The notes: a model not told the origin generated them from the sequence alone. A stretch of 64,000 nucleotides of DNA from Drosophila miranda (GCF_003369915.1 NC_046675.1:2976001-3040000), one strand, 5' to 3'; numbered from the stretch's first letter, positions 1 through 11,963 are shown. Program-made: numbers and translations.

Positions 1-3000
1 GGCTGAGCCACTCTGCGAGATGGCGCGGTGGAAGAGTCCCTTGGCCATGGGCGACAGCAGGAGCAGCTGCACCGAGGAAGCCCCAGCAGACTCCCCGAAG
101 ACTGTTACCTGGGCGGGGTCACCACCGAAGGCAGCTATGTTGTCGCGCACCCACTTAAGGGCCAGCACCTGATCCTTCAGTCCCTGATTGCCGGGTGCAT
201 CGGGTCCGGCGGTGAGGAAGCCCAGTGGTCCCAGTCTGTAGTTGAGCGTGACGAGTACTATGTCCTCCGCCACCAGATAGTCGGGTCCGTAAAGGAAGGC
301 ATTGCCCGAGCCGAAGGAGAAGCCGCCACCATGCAGCCAGACCATCACTGGCCGCCTATTCTGCTCGCTGGACTCCTCATCCTCCTTGGGCATGCGGGTG
401 GTGAATACGTTGACGAACAGACAGTCCTCGTCTCCCTTGAATGTGTCCAGGATCATGTTCTTGTGCGGACAGCTCTGGCCCTCCCTCGAGGCATCGCGGA
501 TGCCAGACCAAGGCTTCTCTGGCTCTGCCGAGCGGAATCTGTGGGAGTGTAAATATATGGTATATATATCATATATATGGGTCTACGTTATTGCCTGGGA
601 CTAACGCACCTTCTGACTCCGATCGGTGCTGCTCCGTAGCGCATTCCCTTGAAGCTGTAGTAGCCTCCTCGCTCTCCGGAGCGGTACTTCTGGTAGCGTC
701 CCCGAACCTTGCCCAGCGTTGTGGTGGCCACAATCTCGCGCTCCTTCTGCTTGCAGAGGAAGGCGGAATAAAGGTTAATATCATAAGTTTTGATGCATTT
801 TTAATTGCTTATTAATACGGTTTCAACCAGCGAATGTTTGGAATGCAGCGTTGCGCAACGAATTTGCATTAGAACCGGCACTGGGGAAGTGTGCCATGGT
901 GCAAGTGTTGCGCAATTGCCTCGGTCAGTGGCCACTGATCGATGGCGATGGTGATGGCGATGGCCAAAAAAAGCCAGTTCTCGCCTTCACTCAGGCCGAG
1001 AATATGTTACGGGCGGTTCTCAAATGTCAGATCTTTCTTTGCTATTGACTTAACCTCAGCCCCAAGTTGAAGTTGATTTGGCTGTGGCATTGTTGCAGTT
1101 GCTGTTGCTGTTGCAGCTGCAGCCTGGCCATGTTTGGCCAGCTGGCTGGCTCTCCACGTTCAAGTTGAGATTTGATTGGGTCAGGCAGATTTATACATAA
1201 GTTTGACAAGTCTCGTCAAGGTCGCCGTAGCCAGTGGCTTGAGACTCACCCGCAGAGATCGCACCACCTCCTGGACCACGCGCATCGCCCGCGAAGGCAG
1301 CAGCTGCACGAGGGAGTTCGGATGCGAGGTCAGGGTCTTCCATGCCATCGTCTCCTGCAATTACAAAGATACAAGGATTGGAGCATTGTTACTAGTGGAG
1401 CAATTTACAAAAACACGCAGATCGCCCAGTCCAAGTTCACTGGGTTCGTCTGTCCGACGTTGACAATTTTTTGGGCTGTCCAATTTGTAATGATGTTAAC
1501 TGTTAACGGCCAACCTTCACCGACTGCTGCTGCCAAATGAAATTTCATTTAATTGAAACACCATTTGCATCACTACACAACACTCGGACATAAAGCTCGA
1601 GAGGAGGCAGGGCAATTAACAACAACTACAGTCACGTGCTGCCAAAGGAAACGATCGCATTAGCCAGACTCGCATTTGGATACAGCCGAAGCCGTATAGC
1701 CACTGGAGCTCTCATTAAGGTGTGTGTCTCGTAGTGAATCATGACACAGTTAGATGACGATGGTTTGCTCTGGCTACGAGTCTATGTAGTTGTTGTGGAG
1801 CGCCACAAATACCCAACGAATGGCCAGGCCAGTTTCAAGTTCAAATTTTATGAGTTTTTATGCTAATTACTTTTGCCGGATACCCTCACACGAAGTCAAC
1901 ATTCACTGGGATGACGTGAATGGGGTGCAGACACCATGGAAGGGTGCTGAGTGCGTGAGAGGTATTCGGAATTCGGTCAAGTTTTGTATTGGTTTTTCAT
2001 TCGAAATGTTGTCGTTTCGTTTCGTAGCTCTATATGTATCTGTTTCTGTTTCTTGGGCTTATGCTAATGTGGGTGTAGCTGGTTTATAACAGTTTTCAAT
2101 TTGGCTCTATTCGTATCGCCGTTTGGCTTTAATTATAACTGTTTAATGCGCTTGTTAGCTTTTGTTTCGATATCCGAACAAATTGAAATTTGTGGATTGT
2201 GAATAAGGCTTTTAAGAAGTGGGTCATTGTTCAATTGAATCGAAGTGCGGCCTGAAATGTCTTAAGAAAGCAATTAAAAGCAGTCTGGATAGGTTGTCTG
2301 TCAACTGTGGAATGTTATCCAAAGACTGTGGGCTATCAAATGCAGGCGCCAATACAGCTTACAGCCCAACAAAAAACATGGTCTAATATGGAAATGTGTG
2401 AGGCAGCAGACAGATCACATCACCATCATCATCATCGTGCAGTGCATATGCATTCGCATAATATTTTGCCACTTACAATGCATCCATTATGTAATGGGCG
2501 CTTTCACGCTACGTTCGCAATCCAAAAATAAACGAAATGCGAAATGAAATGCAGGCCGGCAGATCGCCCGCCGCTCTACATACAATACAATATGTACTGC
2601 GAGTATGAGTAAAATAGAAAGTTACAAATGCAATTGTCTGGACTGTTGCATAAGAATTATCTATCAGTATGGCAAACAAACCGTGGTAGAACTGGCCATT
2701 TGGCGGACTCCGCGCATGTCCAGTGACCCGGAAGAGCTGTCCGTTGCGGCAGTTGGCGCTGATGATGTCGTTGTGGATATTGTTGAGGCTGTTGTTGTGG
2801 ATGTTGTCGATGTAGTGGCGATTAAAAAAAATGCTTTTGCTGGCAAATCTTGCAAATCACCGATAACCGACCCCGACTCCGACCCCGAATCCGAATCCGC
2901 CACGCCCCAAACAGCGGCAGCAGGCTCATTGGGATTGGGGGACTTTCTCTCGGTTTTTATTCGATTGCCGGATTCATTCGGTCGCTGCACACAAATTGCA

Positions 3001-5024
3001 AAGACAATTAGAGCAGTGGCCAGCACAAGGCCCACGACGGCAGCTCCACAGGCCAAATGGCGGCGACAGGGCATGACGATGCGCACAGGGGGACAAGGGA
3101 CACGGGAGACGGGAGACGGGAGACGGGATGCGAGCCGCGGACAAAGATACGGAACGGGCAATTTTGCTTTATGCAACCGACGACAATTGTACAAATTTGC
3201 TGCTGTTGCACGTTGCAATGTAAAACCTATAAACTTTGATTTATTGAACTCAAGCTGCCCCCTCAGTGGTGACACTTTGCACTGCGGCAGTTACTGAGAC
3301 AGTTACTGCAAATAGTGTGCGCTGTCTTCACTTTTCCGCCGTTCCAATGTTGCTGCTGCCACACTCGCTGCTAGTTTCGGGACGAACTGTGGAGCTTGGG
3401 CCACAAACAGCGCTTCACATTAGATTCCACTTGTTCCTCGTTTTTGTTTTGGCCCGGCAGTCGTTATAATACCCTGGCAGTGGGGGATGTGATGGGGTGT
3501 CTTGGGACAGTGGCATCCTGAGTCATGGGTTGTGATGTTCCCAGGTTGAGGTATGATTTAGTCTCCCTTGTTGCACAATACTATACTTATTGTTCTTCTT
3601 TCAGCTCCAGGGTATCGCTTAGCCCACTCTTTCTCCTTCCCTACACTGTATAGTTTATCTTATTTGAGTTGCACTTGTTACTCGTATTGTCTATCTGCTG
3701 TCTGTTTGAAGTTGTAAACACATTTTTTTGGTTTTGATTTATTTTTAACGGCTTGTTTTATTGCCCGTGTTATGTAAGGCACGCAATGGCTCGGTGCAGA
3801 CATTGTTCAGGCATTGCTCGGTTATTCTCTTGTGGGTTTTATCAGTCAATGTTATCCGACCGGCAAACGGAAATGTTTTTGTATTTTAATAGCAATATTT
3901 ATTCTGATAGTGCTCGTCAGGGGCATAATTTAATGATTGAAGATTTTAAGCTTCGATAATGAACATATGTATATATTTTTTAATTGAATGTGGGATCCCA
4001 GATGATAAGTAGGTAAGGTGTCACGTGATGCTATTTACGAGCAGTATAAAATGTGTAGGGGTGCCAGCGTATTGGCAAGTCGTCTCTGATCTTTTCCACT
4101 GGCTTAATTTATTCGTAATGTCATCAGCTGCATTGCTGGAATATGAATTGCCGAAGGCATTCCTGGATAGATTCGCTTGGCTTTGGGTCTGATTGAAACA
4201 GAGGCGTAGTCGGGACCCATTGGAGTTTTTTAAGGGAAAACCATAACTTGCATTCTTTATGTGACCTCCCCAAGCAGAGGCGCTGATTTGTGTCACTGCC
4301 TGATTCATTGGCAGGTGTCAAACAAACCACTCGCGGGTGTCTGCAAAAAAAACTACTGGGTTCAGCAGAACAAATGTGCGAAATACATATTCGCTGGCTA
4401 TGGGAACTGACCAGCCCCACCTCTGACACCACTTTGACTCCTTGGCTCATAAAAGCCATTAGCAGGCACATGTAAATGCAGTCTTTGGGGGCCCAAAGCA
4501 ATCAGAAAGTGCTACCGCAGACGGCGAACAACTTGGCCAAAACAGAAAACAATAACTTGAGACAACGGGGAGACGTTCATTGTGGCTACTTAAACACCGC
4601 GGCGACGTCAGACCAGGTGTTGAGTTACCTCTTGGGGCGGCAACAAATTCGCGACACGATGTCAAAGTCACAGACACGCGCCCAGCGCTTTGTGGCTTTC
4701 ATTTAAATTTAAATGCAAAGCCGAAATGGTCGAGTCAGCCAAAATGTACAGCTCTGACAGCTCTTTTGTCTATGCCAGAGAATCTTAATTTATTCTACAG
4801 AGACCTACTCTTAGACCTAGACAAGTAGGTTCCTGAGGGCTTGGACTCACCTTAAGTTGGTTGGAGATCTTCCCGGCACGTGCTATGGCCGTGCCGAATG
4901 TGGACGGGGCAATGGCAATGGAGGAGCCCTCCTCCCACAGAAGAAGTGTCACCAGGGACAGCAGCAGCAGGCAGAGCATCGAAGGCGGGGGTCGCGGACC
5001 CGCTGACCGTCTGGCGGATATCAT
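1..5024 (-). CDS. Secreted type-B carboxylesterase, 5' part (C-terminal part beyond the left edge)
   Basis: Spliced CDS: 5024-4851, 1354-1250, 746-610 and 538-1, all GT-AG with phases 0, 0 and 2; about 318 residues are inside the window. This is an alpha/beta-hydrolase-fold ester hydrolase of the juvenile-hormone-esterase/esterase type. Visible marks are the oxyanion-hole WLHGGGF, the EDCLFVNV signature and the nucleophile elbow FGESAGA, with the serine codon at 88-90 (about residue 289). The acid and histidine of the triad lie outside. Exon 1 encodes a leader with the hydrophobic run MLCLLLLSLVTLLLW, so secretion is likely. I chose the ATG at 5024 because CACC precedes it; an in-frame ATG at 5069 has a poorer context. 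The stretch between leader and catalytic fold is longer than usual, because exon 2 adds 35 residues (ETMAWKTLTSHPN...). The acceptor of exon 3 is an ambiguous AAG/CAG pair (exon start 749 or 746). Family call is secure; substrate and gene name are not. Confidence 0.9.
2664..3074 (-). CDS. Doubtful small ORF with a membrane segment inside the esterase intron
   Basis: An ATG at 3074 opens a 136-residue minus-strand frame. It begins with a short basic-Cys head (MPCRRH), then a clean hydrophobic segment (LACGAAVVGLVLATALIVFA, residues about 7-26), then a Ser/Thr/Asp-rich tail with a DSDSGSESGS run and a TTSTTSTTTAS stretch, and a stop. The profile resembles a signal-anchor protein with a mucin-like outer part, or an alternative first exon of the surrounding esterase. 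Against it: the opposite strand is also open over the same stretch, the tail comes from simple repeats, I recognise no family, and no clear donor is present. It may be chance. Confidence 0.2.
   Translation of the reverse strand: MPCRRHLACGAAVVGLVLATALIVFAICVQRPNESGNRIKTERKSPNPNEPAAAVWGVADSDSGSESGSVIGDLQDLPAKAFFLIATTSTTSTTTASTISTTTSSAPTAATDSSSGSLDMRGVRQMASSTTVCLPY
3102..3128. repeat. (GACGGGA)n minisatellite
   Basis: About four tandem copies of a 7-base unit, GACGGGA with one variant, in the esterase intron. The copies read in different frames and give the RLPSPVSR-like repeats in the overlapping ORF. Confidence 0.8.
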
Positions 5025-5118
5025 GGTGCGCTTGGATCGTTGCTGGGTAAACAGATTCGAATAATGCATTAGTCGCTTGTCCACAATCTGGTCTAATGTG
5101 TTTGCAAAAGCGTCAAAA

Positions 5119-5182
5119 CCGAATAACGAACACCGAACACCGAACACTGAATACTGAATAGCGCATAACCAACAATGAATAC
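5119..5182. repeat. Degenerate short tandem repeat (CGAAYAC/TGAATAC unit)
   Basis: Successive units CGAATAAC, GAACACC, GAACACC, GAACACT, GAATACT, GAATAG followed by further GAATACC copies, about 95-160 bases upstream of the chosen esterase ATG. It probably lies in the 5' UTR or core promoter. Confidence 0.6.
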
Positions 5183-5938
5183 CGAATCGAAGCGAGGCAA
5201 GAGCGAGCGTAGTGCGCAACGCTTCTGAGCCAACTTCTTGGTCATGGCCAAGACAAAGACGCGAATGTCAACCGCTCGAACGCCAGCACAAGCTGAGCCA
5301 ATCTTGTATGAGTACTTCACTCTAATTTACGTCCACTCCACTCGACAAGAGTTGACTCAGTTTTTCCAGCATTCTCTGCGCCTCTGTGCCGGTGGTCTAA
5401 ATTCAAATTGCTTGCGATTATTTTCGAATTTGTTCACTCCGTTTGTCTTGGCCTAATACTAATACAGACATTATTCAATTTGGTGTTGTGTGTGTTTTTT
5501 TCCCCTACGTGAGGTCACTTAATATTTGGATGCTCACAGGGCGTATGATTAATTAGGCATTCATTTGATGTGTTGTATCGTCGTCGCAGTTGCCGATGTT
5601 GATGACTTTAAGTTTATTTCACATTATTAATATATAGTCGTATACATTTTAGGTTTTACATAAACAGACAGACTCAATGACAATGGACTAATTGAATGGC
5701 AAGACCGGAAACCTAAGCGAGAAGGTCTCAAGAAGCGAACGAACTGGGTTTTGAGGCAACAGCAACCTTAACTCACATCTACATCAACCTTTATATAGGT
5801 GATAATTCGATCTAAACGATGTTTCCTCTTCCTTAACGGCCGAAGAAATGTGCACAAAACCCCGTGGCACGCCCACCAATCTTCCATGAGAGACTACCAC
5901 TGTTAAACCAGTAACCCACTCCCACTTCCTGCTTGCTG

Positions 5939-5966
5939 CTCTCTCTCTCTCTCTCTGTCTCTCTCT
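5939..5966. repeat. (CT)n microsatellite
   Basis: Nearly pure CT dinucleotides with one GT interruption. On the minus strand this is GAGAG, the recognition core of GAGA factor in flies. Confidence 0.9.
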
Positions 5967-6103
5967 GGGCCATTTATCGTTATGACAATGCCATGGCAAC
6001 ACTTGCACTTTCGTTGAAAGTTGTTTGGCCAGCTGCAGCGATGGCCACGAAAGAGAGAAATATCAAGCGGAAGAGAGCACTGCACGACGATCAGCTGTGC
6101 GCA

Positions 6104-6108
<5 letters not shown>

Positions 6109-6135
<27 letters not shown>
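6109..6135. repeat. (TC)n microsatellite
   Basis: Thirteen uninterrupted TC dinucleotides, about 145 bases from the previous CT tract and likewise a potential GAGA-factor platform. Confidence 0.9.
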
Positions 6136-9100
6136 TTTCGCCATAAATCACAAATACCTGCTCATTGGTATGGAGATATGATTACCACAATGTATGCTTC
6201 GTATGCAAATCAGAGTTTGCTCGAACTTTACTTTGCGCAAGCCTGCATACAAATGTGGCAAATCGAAGCCGAGACCCAAAGAAAATAGCAATCGCAGAGA
6301 ATGCGGTAATTTTGTAATGCCCTGACCAATTGAAGACCCAAAGAGCGAAAGAGATACGAGTACTCCAAGAGCCAGAGAGAGCGCCACAAATTAGTTGCCA
6401 TGAAACGGGAAATTAACAGAGGCATTAACAGAGGCCAAATGCAGGTGGCAACAGCAACGGCAGCAGGAAAATCAGTAGTAGGCGCCGCAAAAGAGTAGGA
6501 AAATTGTTTGGGGGGAGAGAATCCAACACCGGCTGCTGCTGACTGCTGGATGCTGGGAGATGGAGCTGGATCTGAAAGCTGAAACTGCAAATGGCATGGG
6601 GATTGCAGCCCAGGCTTGGGATAGAGACTCGCGGCTGAGACTCGAAGCTCAAAGCCGGCCAGACGAGCTTACGACACGTTACGTAAGCGGCGAGCAAAAC
6701 AAAAAAGGTAAATATTGGATGGAAAAAAGTAAAAAAAATAATGAAATAAATAAGTCAAATAGCTGATACAGCGAAAAGGCATTCAAAGAAGAGAGAAATT
6801 GCCGGAGAAAGAGTAAGAGAAACCCGACTCCGTAGAGAGGTGTGAGAAAGCGAGAGTTAAGCAGATGATAACGTGCCGAAGATGATGGCCCAGTATTTGG
6901 CTTGTGCAGGCGTTCAAACAACCAATTAACGGTAAATTTCGCTTGACCCATTGCATAAGAAGCCGGCGCAGCCAAAAACGGAACTAATCCGAACAATTTG
7001 GCAGACAGCAGGCAGCAGGCAGCAGGCAGTACAAATTTATTGGGAGTGACAGACTGCCGGACAGAGTAGTGGAAAGGCATCTGCTTTGGAGAGCAGTCGG
7101 AACGGAGTCCGTGAGGGGTATGTTGACGCAAGAAGTTTCATTAACAAAAGCCGTCTGTACAAATATTACAGCGGACAAAACAGATAAATATTTGACACAC
7201 ATATTTTTGTTGAACCCCTGGCTCGCAACATGACTCAACACAACCGCTGCCTCAACGGCAGCCCACTGCAATGCTCAATTTTCCGAAGATTCGATTTGGA
7301 CAAACTGTTTCCACAGTGCACTGCAGTGGAGTAAATATTTGCACAATTTCAATGGCATTCTGATGAGATCTGATCGCGAATACTTCTGCCACTTCAGGAC
7401 ACATACGAGTACACAATTCATTGCTGGTTGAACACTTTTCGATGCACTCTCTAATTGGTTTTCAGTTAAGCAAGTTCAAGTTTGTGGCTTAAGTCTTTTG
7501 CCTACTTTGATTTCAGCTTTGAAATCGAATGCGGCTTCAGTTTTGGTTTCAGCTGCGGCTTCGGCTTCGGGTTCAGACTCGGACTCGTCTTGCTGTCGCG
7601 TACCGAAAAATACTCGTATATCGTGCTTCACGTTTGACTGTCGCCGACGAAGTGAAGCTGGGACTGTGCAGCGGTGCGCTTAAGCGTCAAATTGCTCTTA
7701 CTTATACCTTAACCCCTGGGGTACGCCCGACCCGAACCGCTCTCCGATTGGGCATGCAAATCATGGCCAGAAGCTGTGCAAATATCCCGAATGTTTATCA
7801 CCTGAGATGAATTGAATGCATGCTAGGAATAACTTTCATTTGGTTAACCAATTCTTAGCTTTCGTTGGAATTACTCTGCAAACAAAGGTGGGCACTAAAT
7901 CTAAAACATATGTGTAAATATTTTGAAACTATATTTGCCATAGATCATCGTTAAGAACATTTTAGATAACGTTTACTTTCAAATAATCGTACACTTCTTA
8001 GCTCCAGACAGTTGAAGCGGATTTCGGAAAGAGTATTTCAGCTTCTGGTTTCATTTAACGCTTTGGGGAACAGCCTACATAGTACAGATATATATGGGCA
8101 GACCCAGCTGAATAACAGTTTGTGAAAAGCAGAGTTTCTATGAGCTTGAATTATGGCCGCACTCATTTCGAGTCCACGCAGACACGCCGGCTCACGCATA
8201 TATTATGCAAAATTATATCTACATTTCAATTTTTGGCAATTGGCTTGGTACCACAGCAAACAGGCTAATGACAGCCGCGTATTCTTGACCAAAATCGAGT
8301 TGGTTGGCCCTATTTGGTCATTTAAGGCACGCAGGCGAAGAGCTCTCGTTTATCTGAAACTATAGACACGTGCAATTAGGCGACACTGCCGTTTATTGTC
8401 ACCACGGAAAAGCAGTTGACACTGGACAGAGATGTGGAGATGGGACAGCTAGTAGCTTCGTTTCACCGTTTGAGATCAAGGATGCGACTAATAATCTGTG
8501 GCACAACAAGTCAAGGCAAGGCAGAGACAGAAAAAGATGGACAGACAGAATGTAGATGTGGATGTGGATGGGGAAAAATAAAGTGACAATGGGCAATGAA
8601 ATAACAACTGTAAAGGGTAATTCCAGCTCGACAATTAATGGCAGACATCTGATGAAAATGAACTTTTCACGAGTTGCAACTAATTAACAAAAAGCGATTG
8701 CCTAATCAAATGATCAAGTCACTTGAGCTGCAGTATTAGCGGAACCTTTAAGGCGAAGATTCTTACATAGGGCCATTAAGTTATCAGCTCTCAGAGAGCT
8801 CTTAGAGCTCTTTGACTCTCGGATTGGGCTGGTGACCTCGTTGGGCTGTTCTCACTTCGCCGCTTTACAGGCGAACTTAACCAAGCGCAGATCGTAAACA
8901 AAAGAATGCCGCGGCACTGTGCAAATAAACCTCGAAAATACAAATGAAAAATGGAAAACGAACCGAAAATATCAGCAGCAGCAGCAGAACGAGAGATACT
9001 CATTTACATGAGTGTTCATGAATTCATATTTTGTGCATTCTGGCGGCGACTCTGCCTGTCTCTCTGTTGTTCTGGCCCCGTAAGTGTGTCAACGTTTGTG

Positions 9101-10239
9101 GTTATTATTCTACGCAAATATTTGCTATGATTTCTATGGCATACGAACATGTCCCCGGTCAAAGGTTTCCAGACCAGTCTCGATATAGATCCGACCAGGA
9201 AGAATACAAATGATGAAGATTTCACTGCAAGCAGTCGATGACGCAGGTGAAAGGCAGAACCTGTAGTGGAGGCTCGTGTGGCAGCCACAGAGCAAGGACA
9301 ACTACAAGTCTATACAGCTCTGACGTCACTTGGTTTGTTGCACTTAAAAACAGTCAAGAATTTCTACATGAGGATTAAAGAGCAAGCAGTGAAGCTCCTC
9401 TTCGTGCGTTAAATAGTAATTCGTTAAAATAGTAAACCTTGCATAGATAACTCAAGTTTCATTCATAATTTCAAAGGCTGATGCTAGAAATACTCGTTTA
9501 TTATCTATTTCAGCTGTTAAGGCCGAACTCGTAGGGAGTGTTGCCGCTTTGGGGAGATAAGATAATTATTGTTTATATGTATCTACAACCTGTACAATAT
9601 CTTTGGACATGTGTAGTAATGTATGGCCTTTTCAGTTTCGAGCTGACCTGCCTCTTGCCACAGTGAGTATTCTTTTGCAGGGTATTCAGACTTCGGTCCG
9701 TGTTGTGTATAGATTTGGTTGACTTACAAATATTTCCCTACTGGGGGGGGCGACTTTATAGTTTGCCAATCGCTTTGACAAAACCCATTATTTTCGATTG
9801 CCCCAAAGGCCGGGCGGGGAGTAATTGTCTCGCGAGCATATTGCGATGCCTAGTCAGTCCACGTGAATATGAACTCTTAATATAAGAGAATCATCCTAAT
9901 AGTATGCACTACTTATAAGCACTGGCACTGGTTTGTAGCATGTAAAAATGTTAAGAGAAGTCTTCGAAAAGTTAAAGATATTACAGCCCAATATTATGCA
10001 CCATATTTTCTCTCCCTCATCAGTTTTTCCAAATCTAAAATAAAATTGCATTGGCCATCCTCACTCCCTCCACACTCTTCCTCAAGCAGTGTGCGCCCTC
10101 TCGCGAAGAAAGGCGAGACAGCAACTCGTTTCTAATTTTAATCAGGGAATTTGAGTGGAATCGGTGTTTGGTTTGCTTTAACGGACGTACGAGTATTCAG
10201 TACTTCAGCAGAAATTACATATTACATTACATATTATTT

Positions 10240-10245
10240 TTTATT
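10240..10245 (-). terminator. Poly(A) signal AATAAA for the UDP-glycosyltransferase
   Basis: Minus-strand AATAAA (TTTATT on the given strand) about 55 bases beyond the UGT stop codon, at a normal distance for a short fly 3' UTR. Confidence 0.6.
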
Positions 10246-10300
10246 CTCGATCTTATTTACTAAATAATGATATTATACTGATACTGCTATAGATATACTT

Positions 10301-11913
10301 TCACAAATGTACAAGTCGCTGCCTGGCTTGATATATCTTGACCAGCCTAATACCTAAGAAGATCACAAAGACAGCTATGAGGCCAAAGCGGAGGCTCAAC
10401 ATTAACAGGTTGTCAAGGCTGTAGTACCGCATGAAAGGAACCTCCTCAATGTTCATGCGCATGTGTGAGACATCCTTGTGCCGTAGGGCATACTCCGTCC
10501 ACCAGACGGCAGTCTCCAGGGGATTCATGGGCCGATCCTTAAAACACTGCGATAGCTCCTTAGCCTTGCGGACATATCGTGGTTCCTCGAGCAGGGCGCG
10601 GATGGTGGTAGACAATGTCTCCACTGTTAGAGTGTTAATATCGAGGGTCTCGGCCACGCCGACATACTGCATGCGCTTCATGTTGCCGAACTGGTCGAAG
10701 AAGACGGGCAGTCCCAGCATGGGAACTCCGCTGTTAACCGCTTCTATGGTGCTGAGGAGTCCACCGTTGGTGATGAAGAGCTTGACATTTGGATGGGACA
10801 GCACCTGACGCTGTGGCGACTGATGAATAATGTAGATGTTATCCGACCTATTGTCCGACGCCTCCACCTCTCGCTTCCAGACAATGCGCTGCTTGAGCTG
10901 GGAGAAAGTCTGCAGCAGCGTGTGCTGCATGGTCTCGGGCAGGAACCTCACCATGATCTCATTGCCCATCGAGAAGTAGATGACGCCGTGCTCGGCCTCG
11001 TCGAGGAAGCGTTGCAGCTGCTCATCGCAAGGCTCCGGGGGCTCGCTGAGATGAAGTCCGGCCACCTCGATGATGTTGGGTACATTGGCTCTAACTCGGC
11101 CCATGCTGAAGTGATTGTTCATCAGGATCACTGAGAACCGGGCCCGCAGTTCGTTGAGCTTTTCGGGTGGATAGCCAAAGAACTGCTTCAATAGCTGCAG
11201 CTGACCCGGCCGGTAGATAAGCTGCTCTATGAGCTGTTCCTCGGTTATATAGAACCAATTGTACCACCTGCTCAGAGGGGAGCGGTCCCAAGAATAACCT
11301 GCAGGTGAGATGGGCTCATAGACACTGGGTGAGGGATTGCCCGCCATGTAGTCCACTGCCCAATTGATGCTTAGGGTCGACATGCCCATTATGGGTGCAT
11401 TGTAAAATCCAGCCAGGCCGAAGAGGGCATCCATGTGCACCGTTTCCAAGGTGATTATGTCGAACTGTTCGCTTCTGTTCCGCAGCAACTGTTGGACTCC
11501 GTTGTCACTCAAAATCGCATAAGAGATGTTGTACAGAGCCCTAGAAGTCAGAAAGCTCTCTGACCATTTGCTTGAAAAATATTCCTTCAGCTGATCTGAC
11601 TCGATCACTTCTGCAGGAAAGTTGATTGTTCATCACTATGATTCTCTTTTTTTGGTTTGGAAAGCTTACCAGTCGTTTGTATATCCAGCAACGGCACGCG
11701 AATGTGACGGACTCCCTCGATGTCGGGCGGGAAATTCACTGGCGTCACCATCGTCACCTTGTGGCCCCGCTGGCTAAGGGCCCGCATCAAGGGATTGATA
11801 AGCTGGAAAGGCGAGGGAAACCGGTAAGGAAAAATTGCCAATATATTGGCCGCCAGTGCCAGCTCCAGGAAGAGCAGTATGGAAAGCACTAGCCAAGCAC
11901 AGCCGATGCGCAT
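10301..11913 (-). CDS. UDP-glycosyltransferase (UGT), atypical active site
   Basis: Spliced CDS: exon 1 11913-11670, exon 2 11610-10301, 59-base intron, phase 1; 517 residues, normal for insect UGTs. These ER-membrane enzymes transfer a sugar from a UDP-sugar to small lipophilic aglycones. Order: signal peptide (residues 1-22, LVLSILLFLELALA), N-terminal acceptor domain, donor-binding signature around residues 340-390 (FITNGGLLST then GVPMLGLPVFFDQ), then a hydrophobic C-terminal segment (about 482-502) and a short basic cytosolic tail. The ATG at 11913 directly precedes the signal peptide; the upstream open frame has no ATG. Odd points: the catalytic His of the usual SHF motif is Pro35 (SPF), the donor-loop HGG is NGG (Asn363), and the signature's leading Trp (W-x-PQ) appears as Gln. 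The terminal DQ pair that contacts the sugar is kept. It may act on unusual substrates or be catalytically weak. The specific UGT family number cannot be assigned. Confidence 0.93.
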
Positions 11914-11963
11914 TTTCACGTATTTTCCTCGTCGATTTCTGTTCCGTACATGTCGAAGCTTCA

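Larger units (their letters stand above)
1355..4850. other. First coding intron of the carboxylesterase
   Basis: About 3.5 kb between the leader exon (donor AAG|GTGAGT at 4851/4850) and exon 2 (acceptor TTGCAG). It contains a GACGGGA tandem repeat, CCGA/TCCGA-rich sequence near 2870-2900 and one curious minus-strand reading frame, annotated separately. Otherwise I see no gene. The neighbouring intron 747-1249 holds only GTTGCTGTTGCAGCTGCAG-type triplet-rich sequence. Confidence 0.75.
5025..10239. other. Non-coding region between esterase and UDP-glycosyltransferase
   Basis: About 5.2 kb holding the presumed esterase promoter and 5' UTR at its left end and the end of the glycosyltransferase transcript at its right end. 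Contents: a CGAACAC/CGAATAC short-repeat patch at 5119-5182, two CT microsatellites (5939-5966, 6109-6135), GCAGGCAGCAGGCAGCAGG near 7003-7027, a CGGCTTCGG-rich patch near 7550-7590, and an AT-rich stretch 7820-8060. The open frames here are short and low-complexity. No exon with plausible splice sites and family resemblance was found. Confidence 0.6.

Noticed and set aside
28..552. Plus-strand open frame of 174 residues
   Set aside because: It is antisense to exon 4 of the carboxylesterase; the minus strand gives HGGG and GESAG motifs, the plus strand nothing recognisable.
10431..11134. Plus-strand frames of 113-125 residues
   Set aside because: Shadows of the UGT exon on the minus strand.
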